Positions 23,968-36,100 of a stretch of DNA of 64,000 bases are shown one piece after another. Every line of letters starts with the position of its first letter. The stretch's first letter is position 1. The translations under genes were made by a program, and so were the position numbers. Source of the stretch: Stenocarpella maydis (taxonomy: Eukaryota; Ascomycota; Sordariomycetes; Diaporthales; Diaporthaceae); the NCBI GenBank assembly GCA_002270565.1, contig NQMI01000068.1:33725-97724 (forward strand), read 5' to 3'. Below the pieces are notes generated by a model. That model ran no database searches, had not been told where the DNA came from, and saw nothing but the letters and a program-made list of their open reading frames with translations.

Positions 23968-25421
23968 ATGTCTGCCCCTGCACAAAAGTTCAAGGTCGCC
24001 GACATCTCGCTGGCCGCGTTTGGCCGCCGCGAGATTGAGCTGGCCGAGAACGAGATGCCCGGCCTGATGGCCACCCGCCGGAAGTACGCCCAGGACCAGC
24101 CCTTGGCCGGCGCCCGCATCGCTGGCTGCTTGCACATGACCATCCAGACTGCCGTCCTCATCGAGACCCTGACCGCACTCGGCGCCGAGGTAACCTGGAC
24201 ATCGTGCAACATCTTCTCCACCCAGGACCACGCCGCCGCCGCCATCGCCGCCGCCGGCGTCCCCGTATTCGCCTGGAAGGGCGAGTCCGAGGAGGAGTAC
24301 AACTGGTGCCTCGAGCAGCAGCTCGGCGCCTTCAAGGATGGCAAGAAGCTTAACCTCATCCTCGACGACGGCGGCGACCTGACCCACCTCGTCCACGACA
24401 AGTACCCTGACATGCTCAAGGACTGCTATGGTGTCTCGGAGGAAACCACCACCGGCGTCCACCACCTCTACAAGATGCTCAAGAACGGCCAGCTGCTCGT
24501 CCCCGCCATCAACGTCAATGACTCTGTCACAAAGTCAAAGTTCGACAACCTCTACGGCTGCCGCGAGTCCCTCATCGACGGCATCAAGCGCGCCACCGAC
24601 GTCATGATTGCCGGCAAGATCGCTGTCGTCGCCGGCTTCGGTGACGTCGGCAAAGGCTGCGCCCAGGCCCTGCACGGCATGGGTGCCCGCGTCATCGTCA
24701 CCGAGATCGACCCCATCAACGCTCTGCAGGCTGCCATGGCCGGCTACCAGGTCGCCCCCATGGACAAGGTCGCCAGCATCGGCCAGATCTTTGTCACCAC
24801 CACCGGCTGCCGTGACATCCTCGTCGGCGAGCACTTTGAGGCCATGCCCAACGACGCCATCGTCTGCAACATTGGCCACTTCGATATCGAGATCGACGTC
24901 GCCTGGCTCAAGGCCAACGCAAAGAGCGTCCAGAACATCAAGCCCCAGGTCGACCGCTACCTCATGTCCTCGGGCCGCCATATCATCCTCCTCGCCGAGG
25001 GCCGCCTGGTCAACCTGGGATGCGCCACTGGCCACTCCTCATTCGTCATGTCCTGCTCCTTCACAAACCAGGTCCTGGCCCAGATCATGCTCTACAAGAA
25101 CGAGGACAAGGCCTTTGGCGAGAAGTACGTCGAGTTCGCCAAGTCGGGCAAGCTCGAAAAGAAGGTCTACGTCCTGCCCAAGGTCCTCGACGAGGAGGTT
25201 GCCCGCCTGCACCTGGCCCACTGCAACGTCGAGCTCACCGAGCTCACCCCCGCCCAGTCTGAGTACCTCAGCCTGCCGAGCGAGGGCCCCTACAAGAGCG
25301 ACCAGTATGTCTTTCCCCCCATCTCCAACCCAACAACCAAAGCGCTTCGAGGAAACCCGAAGCTGGCCCTTGTCTTGGCATGTGTTCTGACTTGTGTGTG
25401 TGTCGCAGCTACCGGTACTAA
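23968..25421 (+). CDS. ahcy: S-adenosylhomocysteinase (SAH hydrolase)
   Basis: Two exons, 23968-25304 and a 13-nt terminal exon 25409-25421; the 104-nt intron has a GTATGT donor. The product is 449 residues, the usual eukaryotic length. The start has a strong context (GCCACCATG). Recognisable blocks are '[16 protein letters not shown]', the substrate-binding 'DDGGDLT', the NAD-binding 'GFGDVGKG' near residue 223 and '[10 protein letters not shown]'. Splicing restores the invariant end 'DHYRY', lost if the intron is read through. The enzyme reversibly splits S-adenosylhomocysteine to adenosine and homocysteine with tightly bound NAD, relieving product inhibition of methyltransferases in the cytosol and nucleus. 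The pyrimidine-rich promoter, leader intron and strongly C-ending codons suggest high expression. It is convergent with the next gene. Confidence 0.97.
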
Positions 25422-26138
25422 GCGTCTCTGTAATGCGCGCTATCTGTATATTGAAGCGATTCTCCGGATATTTCAACACCGTGGGTCTCGCCCTAATATC
25501 TCGGGATTTTCAAGTGCTATTCTGCGCTACATGACACAAGGCACCAAAAGCAATGTTTTCAACAGCATCGAGGTCATGGCAATGATCTCTTCTGAACAGG
25601 GGCAGCATTTTAGTTTGCTTTGGCGGGTTAGGGACGACTTTCACAACGGGCACTCATGTGATGGGGGGTAAGAGGGGCCGGAGGCGGCTGGCTTTTTCAA
25701 CAAAAACGGCGTTGGGATAAACTATACCTTTGTTGCATTGATAACCCCCCACCCTGTCTGGACGGGCGTTTTGAACACTATGTTAGGGGGGCTCATGACG
25801 CCGCCATTGAGACGTGGCCTGGTCGGCGCACGACTGGATCCAAGCGGTTGGCTCTTCAACGTAGCCGAAGATGGTAGACACGGAATAAAAAAAAGGACGA
25901 GAACCCAAACCGCCCTGTATTGCATGACATGGAGTGCTTATTGCACAGGAAAATGCCTACTTTATTTACGGCGCGTAAGCGGTTATCGCTGCGTGTTCTC
26001 GAGCATTGCTTTGAGAACCGGAAGGGTGGCTTTTCGGACGAAAATAAAAACAAAAATCAAGACGATGGACAAATCATGTTCTTGGGCCTCGTCCCCTGGG
26101 GCTGCGACTAAAACCCGCTGCCATCTCGTATGTGGTCT
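25422..26138. other. Convergent intergenic region
   Basis: 717 bp lie between the stop codons of two convergent genes, so it holds both 3' UTRs. A-rich runs at about 25884-25895 and 26039-26060 could contribute to polyadenylation. No gene or structured RNA is supported. Confidence 0.5.
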
Positions 26139-27683
26139 TCACTCCAGGCCCCTCTGGTCCGGGACGATACTTTTCAGGCGGCCGTGGAGGATTGCCGCTT
26201 GCACGTTTTCCATTGTCCACTCTTCCATCTTAGCCTCTGTCTCGACTGTCCATGTCCCCATGTGTGGTACCAACAAGGCTCGGCGGTTGGCCAGGAGGTC
26301 CGGATGGACCTCGGGCTCGTTCTCGTAAACATCCAGCCCGACGCTGGCAACCCTGCCCGAGTCGAGGGCCTCGACCAGGGCGGCCTCGTCTATCACAGCA
26401 CCACGAGCCGTGTTTACAATAACGACGCCCGGCTTGACCATTGCCAGCTCGCGTCTCGAGATGATGTGCCTGGTGTGTGGCTGTGGAGCATGGTCAGTCT
26501 GCGCAAGGCGTGCACTTCTCCTGTCCGGCCTCCAAGGAGGAGAGCACTCGAAGGGCAAGCCTGCAAGAAGGAGAAGGGAAGGGGAAGGAGAGAAGACAAG
26601 GAGGGGTGGAGGGACACACGTTCAGGGGCAAATTCAGGCTTAGCACGTCGCTGCGCTTGAGCAGATTCTCGAAATCACAGTACTCGGCGCCGCCCAGCTC
26701 GCTCTCCACCTCATCGGCCAGCCTGGTGCGGTTGTGGTACAGGATCCTCATGCCAAAGGCCAGGGCTTTCTTTGCCATGTTCCGGCCTATACCACCCATG
26801 CCGATGATGCCCAGGCTCTTTCCCTGCGGATCATGACCCAAGGCGGGCAGCGACCCGTCCTGCTCTCGGCCACGCCAGCCTCCCTGCCGGACTGCAGCAT
26901 TGAGAATCAGCTTTCAAAGAACCATGGAAGGAGTCTCATGCAAACATAGCAGCGTGGATTGGGCCATGGTGTGGCCATGGCATTTGACGCGTGGGCTCCG
27001 GGAGGGAGTTTCTTATTTCAAGGCGGGTTAAAAATGAACTCGAGAAGCTGCTTACGGTTGTGCATGCCCAGGGGGAAATTGCGCAAGGCCCCGAGCATGA
27101 GGAACATTGCCGTGTCTGCCGTGGCGTCGTCGACGGCCGTGGGCACGTTGGACACCTTGATGCCCCGCTCGGTGCAGGCTGGGACGTCCTGCAGCGCCAC
27201 GCGCAGTGTTAGTTCGGTAGTAGCCAGGCAACACAGCCCCTTCCTCGTCCTCGTCCTCGATCCTCGCCTTGGCTTCGGGCCTCGGGACACTGGAGGTTGG
27301 CGGCTTACGATCTGATCAAAGCCGGCGCCATTGTGGCATATGAAGCGGAGCGACGGCGGCAGGGCCCGCACAAGCTCCGAGTCGATGCGGCCGGTGACAG
27401 AAACGGACCCGAAGGTCCGGTACGCCACCAGGCACCCGTCAAAGGCCCCCGAGGCGGCTTCCTCGAGGAACCCGGCCCTGTCGTTCGCCCTCGGCACGGC
27501 TATGTCGGCCAGTCGGCCAACTTGAGGGCTTGTTCAGCCAAAGTCTGTCTGCGCTCGATACGAGGGGGCCAGGCCCAGAGAGACGAGTCTCCTAGGATGG
27601 GGGAAGGACTTACTTGAGCCCCAAGTGTCGTGCGCGTGTTCGATGACGCCGAGCTGGAGCAACCGGGGGCGTGGGGTCGTCAT
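26139..27683 (-). CDS. D-isomer-specific 2-hydroxyacid dehydrogenase (glyoxylate/hydroxypyruvate-reductase-like)
   Basis: Five exons, 27683-27614, 27520-27309, 27188-27056, 26891-26620 and 26480-26139, all joined in phase with GTAAGT/GTAAGC/GTGTGT donors; 342 residues. The Rossmann motif 'GIIGMGGIGR' starts near residue 166, and the catalytic triad is in place: Arg255 in 'NTARGAVID', Glu284 in 'YENEP' and His302 in 'VPHMG'. After the second beta strand the sequence reads 'LYHNRTR', with Asn and Arg where NAD-specific enzymes have Asp, which hints at NADP use. The family reduces glyoxylate, hydroxypyruvate or other 2-keto acids; the true substrate cannot be read from sequence. Four introns in about 1.0 kb of coding sequence is rather many for this island. 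Confidence 0.92.
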
Positions 27684-28558
27684 TTGTTCTCGTGTGCCAC
27701 GCGATGTATTTTGGACGACGAGGGGGCGGATGCGGGGAACTGGACGAACGAGTGGGGGTGATGCAGTGGCACGCCGAAGGCCGGGCGAAGAGGAATTTAT
27801 CACCCAACTAGCAAAGCGGGCTTGGTTTGTCCCAGCTGGCGCCCGTCGGTGCATCAGCCCGCGAGGTGAGCAGCCATCACTCACTCCGCTTGCTCTCCCG
27901 CTCACTCACCCACTCGCTGACCGGCTGGGACCCTGTCTCAAGGTGGGAGGGTGAGTGCAATTACAGCCATTGGTGCATGGGCTGCCATGACTAGGCTGTT
28001 ATCTCAATTAAGATTAACAATGCAGCGCTGGTCGACCGCATCAATGCACCGATTCACGGTCGATTCTCTGCATCTATCTCCCTTTTTCCGTTTTGGCCCA
28101 CCTATACCCAGATGCCCAGCCATTCTACCCAGCGGTCCTGGCCCCGGCCCAGTCCACTCTCGACCAATGCTGTTTATAATACAAGTGTGCGCTAGTCTGG
28201 CCCTCTCAGGGCCGGCACCAACCAGGATATGTAAACGCCCTCCCCCAACCCACTCACTCTCACTATCCCCCAACAAAGAAGACCACCCAAAAAAAAAAAA
28301 AAAACCAAACCCAGAAAAGCGAGAGGAAAAAGGAAAAGGAAAAAAAAAATTATTCGCTCACATAGACGCCGACAATGCCACCAGGCACAAGAGTAACGTA
28401 CCAACGTTACCCAACCGCCTCCAACAAGCATGCAATGTTATTTTGTTCTGCTCTTTGGTCGTTGTTGCCGTTGTAGTCGCCGCCCCCGCGGCGGCCCGCG
28501 TAGTAACACGGAGAAATTACACAGAACAGTAGAGGATTGCTGGCAGAGGCCAGATGAC
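27684..28558. other. Intergenic between two minus-strand genes
   Basis: It holds the promoter of the dehydrogenase gene and the 3' region of the regulator gene. An A-run at 28290-28304 and a purine-rich stretch at 28316-28350 stand out. No gene is supported; open frames here have no recognisable content. Confidence 0.5.
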
Positions 28559-31500
28559 TCAGTATTTACGCACAATGTTGAACCCAGGACTTACGAGAGC
28601 CCGGAACGCGACAAATGTAAGCTGGCGAACAACATTGGTCGTGCCGCCCGTGGCAGAGGCCTCTGCCTTGATGAACTGCGTGGCCACGTGGAACTTGTTG
28701 CGTGGCTCGCCCTCGTCCAGGTGGTCTGGGATCCTGTTCTCGTAACCCGGCCCGAAGCGCGGGCCAAGCTCCCGTATGATGGCTAGCGAGTAGAGCACGT
28801 CACGGTTTTCTCGCCCATCCAACAGGCCTCGAAGCCTCTGCAGATGCTGCTCCCGCCCGGCCTGGTCCTGAACCCGCAGAAGCTCGGCAAGTGAGTACCA
28901 GAACTCGTACTCCTTGCGCCGTTGCTGATCCGCATTCCTAGGGGGCGGTATCAGGGGGTTTGTTGCAAGGTTCTCGCCGTTCAAGAGGGCCTCAAACACA
29001 TGCACGCGGTTCTGCAATACTCATGGTCAGCCGCTGGGATAAAAAAATATCTCATCTCATGGAAGAGAGGGCGGCGGGTTCCGACGACGGCACCAGAAGC
29101 ACGGAGCTTCTGCCGCAGCCTGGATCCTGAGGACGGAGGCCCTAAGGAAGGGTCCCTGAGGCAAGCCGCGACACGCAGCGGGTTGGTGCAGAAACGGGAT
29201 GTGTGTGTGAAGATGGCGCAGAGGGGTGGCGCGTGGGCTGGCTTGCTTACACGAGTCTCACTGGGGTTGTTTTCCGGCAGAGGGTCATCCCGTGGCATGT
29301 TGACGCCGGAAGGGACCGTGTATGCCAGCTTGGCCAGAGCCCAAACAACCCGGGTTTCCAGATGGCAGCAGTAGGAGAAGTGGTTGGGATCGGCATTGAC
29401 GGTGTGCAGGGAGACGAGGAAACTCCCCAGGAGGGAGATGAGGGGGTCGTTGTGGAGGAAAATGGAAATAGAATTATGGCCCTGGCTTTGGAAGTTGAAC
29501 CACTGCGTCTCGAAGAATTGGCAGAGGCCGGGAACGTAGATCTCATAGTAGATCTTGGTGAGCTCCTCGACAGACTGCGGCGTGGGCCTCAGGCTCGTCT
29601 CGATCCGAGGCGCGACGCCAGAATGGTCGATGATCTCATCGACCTTGAGCATCTTTACTGAGCGACTTGAGTAAGCGTGTGTGCCTGCTGGGGGGCGGAC
29701 GAGGTGGAGAAAGGGGAGCGGCCACCTCTGAGGTGCGGTGCCTCTCCAGGCTGCAGCACTGAGAAGTCAGTGGTTGGTGACGAGGCAGCGGCGAGGGCGG
29801 AGGGGACAGCAGCAGAGGTGACAAAGGCAGGAGGTCCGGTCTTGTCCAAGGCCGGGTCGATGTCGACGAGTTGCCTGGTGGGCTCGAATGCTTCGTTCTT
29901 GACGGTGGCGCTGTCGTCTGACGATTCGCGGGCGGCGGGCAGGTCACTGGGGGTAAGCACAGGCGTCGGGTGGGTGGTGTACGGGGCAGGAGTTCCCGAG
30001 GGGGCCGATGGCGCCGCTGCAGATATCGTGGAAGCGGATGGCGAGGGGCCGCCGCTAGGAGCAGGCTGGAGCGCCGAAGGGGTCTGCTGTTGCTTGAAGA
30101 TGGGATCGTAGCCCAGACACTCGCGCTTCGATTTCTTGCAGTTGTTGCAGGTGGGGTGCGTCTCGTCACACTAGAAGCCACCAGAAGGCGCGCAGGGTCA
30201 GCTCACACACGTCGGAAACGAGGCAGGAAGGATCCTGATCCTGTGCTGGTGCTGGTGCTGGTGCTGGTGCTGGCGGAGGGAGAGGCGTGGCGTGGCAGAT
30301 GGCATGGCGTAGAGGGCAGGAGGATACGGTTCCTGGATGACAGAGGACGCGACGGGACGGGACGAGGTTTTGGCGGGGGGTGCCGCTCACTCCTGACCAT
30401 CCACCGCGTGCCCACTGGCGCCAGTGACAAGGATGGTAGCTTTTCCTTGGTCGAAACCCATTTCCTCGCTTGCGGAATAGTGCCCGGCTGGGGCGGTGTG
30501 CACCGCACCATTCCAAGAGGGAAACAGGACCGGGTAAAAGAAGAAAAGAGGGATAAACAAGTTAAAGAAAATAAAGTGGGCGGGGGGGGGGGGGGGGGAG
30601 AGAGGGAGAGACAGAGACAGATTTCGATGAGCCAAGAAGGCCCGAGGATTTTGGAAGCCATGGGACAAGGGCAGGAAAAGTACAAGACAGGCGGGTAGCT
30701 GATAGCAGTTGAAGCATGCGAGCTAGGTCTAGTCCAAACGGGCCCGTCTACCGGCACGCACCACGCATCGCACTCAACTGACCAACGGATCAACAAGCAT
30801 GGAGGGAAAAGGGGGTAGGAATTGGGCTACGACTGTCTTGGCTTGGGTGGGTCTCCTCTGTCAATGTGACTCCTTGAGCACAAGTGCCCTCGCCGAAGAC
30901 CATTTGGCGCACACGGCGCAGCGGCCGCCTGGCGCCCCGTACCAAAATTTGGAATCCGAGATGGCAAGAGAGGCTGAATGTCGGACTGAGGAATGGTGCG
31001 AGCGCATCATCTTCAGCTGCCGGAGCGCTGCCATGCGACTCCAAGGGTGGGCGGAGGGGGCAAAGCCCTCGGCCAGGGCGAACAATAGCCTCGGGTATGT
31101 TTTGCAAAGGAAATGCGGCAGAATCCAAAGGGACTGCTAGGAACGTACCTTTATCCGTCGTTTCCGGCACGTTAAACACCCTGTCTTGGTCCGACGCTTG
31201 ATCTCCTATTAGCAACCGAGTCCCACCGTCAGCAACACCCAGGGAAAGAGCGAAAAGACATGGCTTGACACACTCCTCTCCATGGCTGCGTGGCGGTGAC
31301 GCAGTCGGACGGCCCCATCACCAACAACCCCGTGAGGCCTGCCTTGCGCCCCATAGCAAGGGCCTCTCTTGCACAACAGGAAGAAGGAGCTCGCGTGCCC
31401 GCGGCTCTGCCACGTACCTTTTTGTGCCTCCCTCCACTCAGTTGCATGCGCGGATCGTATAGCCCAGGCGGCAAGCCGTAACGCATCCCCATCGGGTCGT

Positions 31501-33047
31501 GCATGCCATAGGACTGCTGGTTTATCGTGAAGTAGCCCATGTGAGGCCCAGGCGCCATGGTGGAGCCAATGGGCGTCCCGGCCTGCAGCTGTGGCTGTGG
31601 CTGGTACTGGTGTGGATGATGGTGCTGCGGATGGTGCTGTACTGAATACTGCGGCGGCTGGTGTTGGTGCTGTTGGTGCTGGTGGGCGTGAGAGTGTGGT
31701 TGTTGCTGTTGGGGTTGCTGCTGAATAGTCCCAGAGTGTTGCGGTTGCCCCTGTGCTTGCTGCTGGTGGTCGAAGCTGCGCATGCTGGGAAGGGCCAGCG
31801 AGTGAGGCGGCGGGCCTGTCGGGCTCTGTCGGTACTGATCGACCGGCTGGCCTCCGGGAGGTGGATAGCCATACTGAGGGGGAGGCGGAGGAGGGGCATG
31901 ACTTGTTGGTGTTCCGTGAGGGTGCGGATGGTAATGAGCACCCGGGGCCGGGTAGTTCACCGGCTGTAGTGTCGGCGGGGCGGCATGCGGCTGTTGCTGT
32001 TGCTGCTGCTGGCGAGGAGCGCCGGTTAGGGGCGGAGGATGGGACATGAGCGGCGACGAAGAGGGCGCGGGTGAAGGCACGCCTAGTGGGATTGGTTGCG
32101 AGGGAGGAGGGCGAGGAGAGTGGGTGCCTTGCGCAGGTGCGGTGGCATGCGAGGTTGTCGTCAACAGGGCTGAGGTCGAAGACTGCGGAGGGCACGAGGC
32201 TGCGGTGTGGAGTTGGAGGCTGCCCCTTTCTCTGGCGGCGTGATCCTTGCCGGTATCACTGCAACTCGAGCTGGAGCTGGAGGCAGAGCTGGAGGTAGCG
32301 GCGGCGGCGGCGGCGGCGGCACCCAAGGAGCTGTCGACGTTGCTGCCGGTGTTGGTCCAGTCACCGCAGCTGCTGGTGGCACTGGCGGTGCTGCTGCTGG
32401 CAGGCCGCGGGAGGCTTGGGCTGAGAAGTCCGGACTGGGCTTGGAGTTGGCCCTGACAGCGGCCCAAACTCTGTCGTCGGCTCTGGGTGTGCAGTTGTGG
32501 GCTGGAGCTGGCGGGCGGCGCGCGGGTGTGGGCACGCGTGGGCTCGTGGTCAGTTATCTGCTTCTGCTGGGGGAGGCTGGACCCTGAGGAATAAAAAGGA
32601 GGAGGCTGCCGGTCGAGGCAGGACGGGTCGTTGGCGCGGGCAGGTATGGAAGGAGGCACGGTAGGGGAGGAGGGTGGTGGCGGCAATGGGAGTGGGTGTG
32701 GGTGTGGATGTGTGGGTGGTGGTGGTAGTACAGGACCAGACGCGCCAGAACAAGACAAGGCCGTGCCTATGCCTGTGCCTGCAGGTGGACCGCGTGGAGA
32801 GCCTGGTGGTCGTGGGCTCGGGAGAGATGGTGCTGGCTGCGGCAGGGCCGAGTCCTGAGGTTGTACCGGCTTGTTGAGGCCGACGTCTGCTGCCAGTTCC
32901 TGATGTCGCACCAGTTCGTTGCTCGATGGCAATACTAATGATGCCAGTCCCAGCCCCGGACGAGGTCCCAGTGGGTGCGGATGATGGCCGTGGACGTGCG
33001 TCTGGGCGTGAGCCTGCTGCTGCTCCTGCTCCTTCTCCTGCTGCTTG

Positions 33048-33083
<36 letters not shown>

Positions 33084-33127
33084 GGCGGCGGCGGCGGCGG
33101 CGATGATGGTGAAGGAGGGTGGTCCAT
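28559..33127 (-). CDS. Zn(II)2Cys6 transcription factor, large, low-complexity N terminus
   Basis: Five exons, 33127-31418, 31205-31149, 30170-29726, 29657-29251 and 29011-28559, give 1023 residues. Exons 2 and 3 together create a perfect binuclear zinc cluster, C580-x2-C583-x6-C590-x6-C597-x2-C600-x6-C607, with 'GCLTCRKRRIK' in exon 2 and 'CDETHPTCNNCKKSK' opening exon 3. Residues 1-570 are Pro/Gln/Ser/His-rich, with a poly-Gln run near residue 20-30 (CAG codons, 33045-33085), poly-Ala and further Gln/His tracts. The C-terminal part (from about 757) is an ordered helical region including 'FLHNDPLISLLGSF', presumably the regulatory domain. It should act as a nuclear sequence-specific regulator; target unknown. 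Start uncertain: an in-frame ATG also lies at 33379. A GTAAGT at 28585 could give another C terminus. Confidence 0.85.
30171..31148 (-). other. 978-nt intron splitting the zinc-cluster codons
   Basis: The donor GTACGT at 31148 follows the codon for Lys589, and the acceptor TTCTAG ends at 30171 just before the codon for Cys590. Flanking phases are zero, and joining restores the exact Cys spacing. The intron holds a (GGTGCT)n run at 30241-30275 and a 16-18-base G run at 30580-30598. Neighbouring introns are 64-262 nt, so this one is exceptionally long. Confidence 0.8.
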
Positions 33128-36100
33128 TTTGAGCGTGCTCTTATTATTACCTAGGGGCACATCCAAATTTTTATGGAGCCCCCCCTCCCCTCGAAGCGAA
33201 TTGAATTGGACTGACTTGACTGCTGGACGGTGCCCCGTGCCAATGGACGAGGGTGGCAGGCCTGGCGGGCGGGCTGGTGGGCGACGAAGCCAAAAAGAGA
33301 GAGATGGAAAATTCGCGTTGGATGTGGGTGGAGAGGTGGTGTGGGGTGGACCGAGGTGAGGTGACAAGGGGGCGGGCACGTCGGGGCGGGCAGTTCTCCG
33401 TCTGTCCTAGGTAGTTAGTTAGTCTACGCAGGTATCGGTGAACCTTCAGCTATGCCTGGGATACCTCCCTCGGTCTCCTGGGGCCACCCCGCGTGCAAGT
33501 ATTCGAGGGGATTTTAGTTGTACATGTACTGGGTGTCCATGGGTCATGCGAGTGATGTGTGAGTGTGTAGTGTAAATGCCTGCATCGTCCTTTGCGACTA
33601 CACATGACCTGTCATATCTCCCCTCCTGCGCCTACTGACGGCGGGTGTTGTACCCATGATAGCATCCCGTACCATGTCTACCATGCAGGTAGGCTGGGCA
33701 TTATGTCTAGGTGTTCTACTCGCAGAAATCTCTACCTACACTACATGCAGACAAATCTAGTCTGCCATCATGCTTGAGGCCCAACGGAGGGCGGAATAAG
33801 AAAAAGGAGGCAACCTGATGCAGTTGTTGAGCTCCTCCTCTCTCTCCCCTACCCCGTCCCGTCTTCCTTGCCGACGCCAGCCAGGGCGACAATACAACCG
33901 GAGCCTTCCTCGGCCAGTGTCCTCAGTTTGCTGGCCGTGCTACTGTGGCCTCCATCCCGAGACAACGAGGACGTGATCCTGTTCTGGGATATTATGCCAT
34001 GTAGGAGATCATCTCACAACTGGTTCAACCCTGTCGGCCTACCTCCGGATGCAATCTACGCAATAATACCTGGGGGGTGTCTGCCCAAAGGGATTTGTGG
34101 CCCTGTGTGGACATTGTCCTACATAGTCCGTTCCGGGGTCCATCTCCTGCCACACTAGTACGCAGTATACGCTAGATATATACTGTACCGCCGACCACAC
34201 CGTACAGTACGGCGCAGGTCACAGTACGGCAAGGTCGACTGCATCTGGTTCAGGGGACAGGCTTGTGGGATGTCTACAGCGCGTATTTTTTTTTTCTATT
34301 TTTTTTTATTAATTTTTTATTAAAATTTTTTTTTTGCTTGTTGGTTTTTGTGCGTGTTTTTGGTTTTGCCTGCGTACTATGTGCACAATAGTTCCTGGCA
34401 CCCCTTCTGCCCCTCGCCCACACCCTTCTGCTTCCTCTGCCAGGGGCTTGGGCGCCAGGGGCTCCAGGTGACAATCAAACACAAACTAACCGTTGCGTGA
34501 AATGAGGAGACCTGCCCACACAGGCTCGGGAGACGCGCACTACACTAGTTGCCAGAAGCCGACTGCGTGGTCGCTAGAGTGATCGATGCTGAATCCAGTC
34601 ACTGCCAGGCCGGACTAACGCACGACCTAGTACCCAGGCCCTGGGACAACTACATTACATAGTACACAGTATTCTCTGGGCATGGGTGTGGTTGGCCACG
34701 GAGGTAGTGACAAGATTCGTCTTGCGGGACCAAGAAAAATTGAACAGCGCGGCGCCCCCTCACCACCTTCCCCCCTTTGGACTGAACATTGCTTGTCATG
34801 ACTGAGTGACAGGGTGCAGTAGAATGTGGACTCGGCCGAGTGCAAGCCACCCTTTGGGACAGAGACTGGGATGTCGCCTCTTTTCCCCCTTCTTGTTCCT
34901 CGTCGACAGCTCTAGCGACAGATTGCCGACCGTGGGATGGGATCGGATGGGATGGATGGGACGGAATGGGCAGCCAGCATGGGATGGCATGGGCAGGGGA
35001 TATTGGCAGGGGATGATGCATGGCACCCGCATGGATAAGGAACGGGCCCGATTTGGCTGGCAGCTCCAGGTGCCCGCACTCAGTCATGTCATGTAGTGTA
35101 CATAGTATCTAGCTAGCCGAAGTTAATAAATGAGGTCCCCGAATAATATTGACGCTGTCCACAGTAGGCAGATTAAAACACGACCCGCGGCAGGGGGGGA
35201 GGGGCGGGCGTGACCAGGAAACCCGGGCCTCGCATCACCCACCCCGGATCCATCGAGAAGACGGCAGCGTGCCTGGGAGAGGCACCGGACAGAACAGACT
35301 AGGCTATCTACCTGGTTGTACCGGAATGGTAGTGTAGACGGCGGGACGGCGGGCGGGCACGGCTTGCCTCGCTTGCTGTCTCGCTTCTGCCCGTTGAGAG
35401 GGAAGGGGAAGACCAAGGGCCCTGGGGCCACGGTTCGCCTCCTGACAAAGATACGCGAGCCCGTTAAACCTGCCCTAGCGGGAGCTTAATTCAAGCTTCG
35501 ACGGCCGGTCAGGACGTCAACCCTACCAAGTGTACATGGCTGCATGGATGGCATTCTCTGCTACGCTAGTCAGCGGCCGGGGGGTGGGGGCGGTGTGTTG
35601 GGCGAGCGGCTAGCGTGATGAGAGAAAGGGCGACTGCGTATTCCCACTTCACCAAGGCCTCTTCTCTAACATACACGCACAAGTGTGGGTGGGTGAGAGA
35701 GGAGACGAGGGAGGCAGGGAGGGAGAGTGGGAGAGAGAGGGGGGAGAGTGTGTGTCCGGGAAAAGGAGTGTGTGTAAGTATGTGATATGTCTGTTCACTT
35801 TTCTACACAGTATGCATGTATGCAATGTATAAAACAGAGTTCTTAGCGTCTCGTGTCCCTTCGGGCCCCCCCCGCTCAGACCCCCACAGACCCGCCCAAA
35901 ACACAACACTCACACACAACACATCTCTCTTGCTCGCTGGCTGCCCTGCCTATGGCTTAAACGGGCTTCTTGCAGATTGTGTCTTCTTACCACAGCACTT
36001 GCAGTACGCCAGATCCTTCGAGTGCCGGTCGTTAATGGCCCGGTAGCGCCCTCACACGAACTGGCACGGCTCAGGTGGGCTAGCAGAGTTTCGGACAAGG

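Noticed and set aside
23863..25035. Long minus-strand frames opposite the SAH hydrolase
   Set aside because: They are antisense mirrors of strongly biased codons (Leu/Gly/Asp/Val-rich) of the real gene.
30203..30796. Open frames on both strands inside the long intron of the zinc-cluster regulator
   Set aside because: They consist of simple repeats and runs (poly-Gly, Pro or Ser translations) and would interrupt a splice that restores the exact cysteine spacing.
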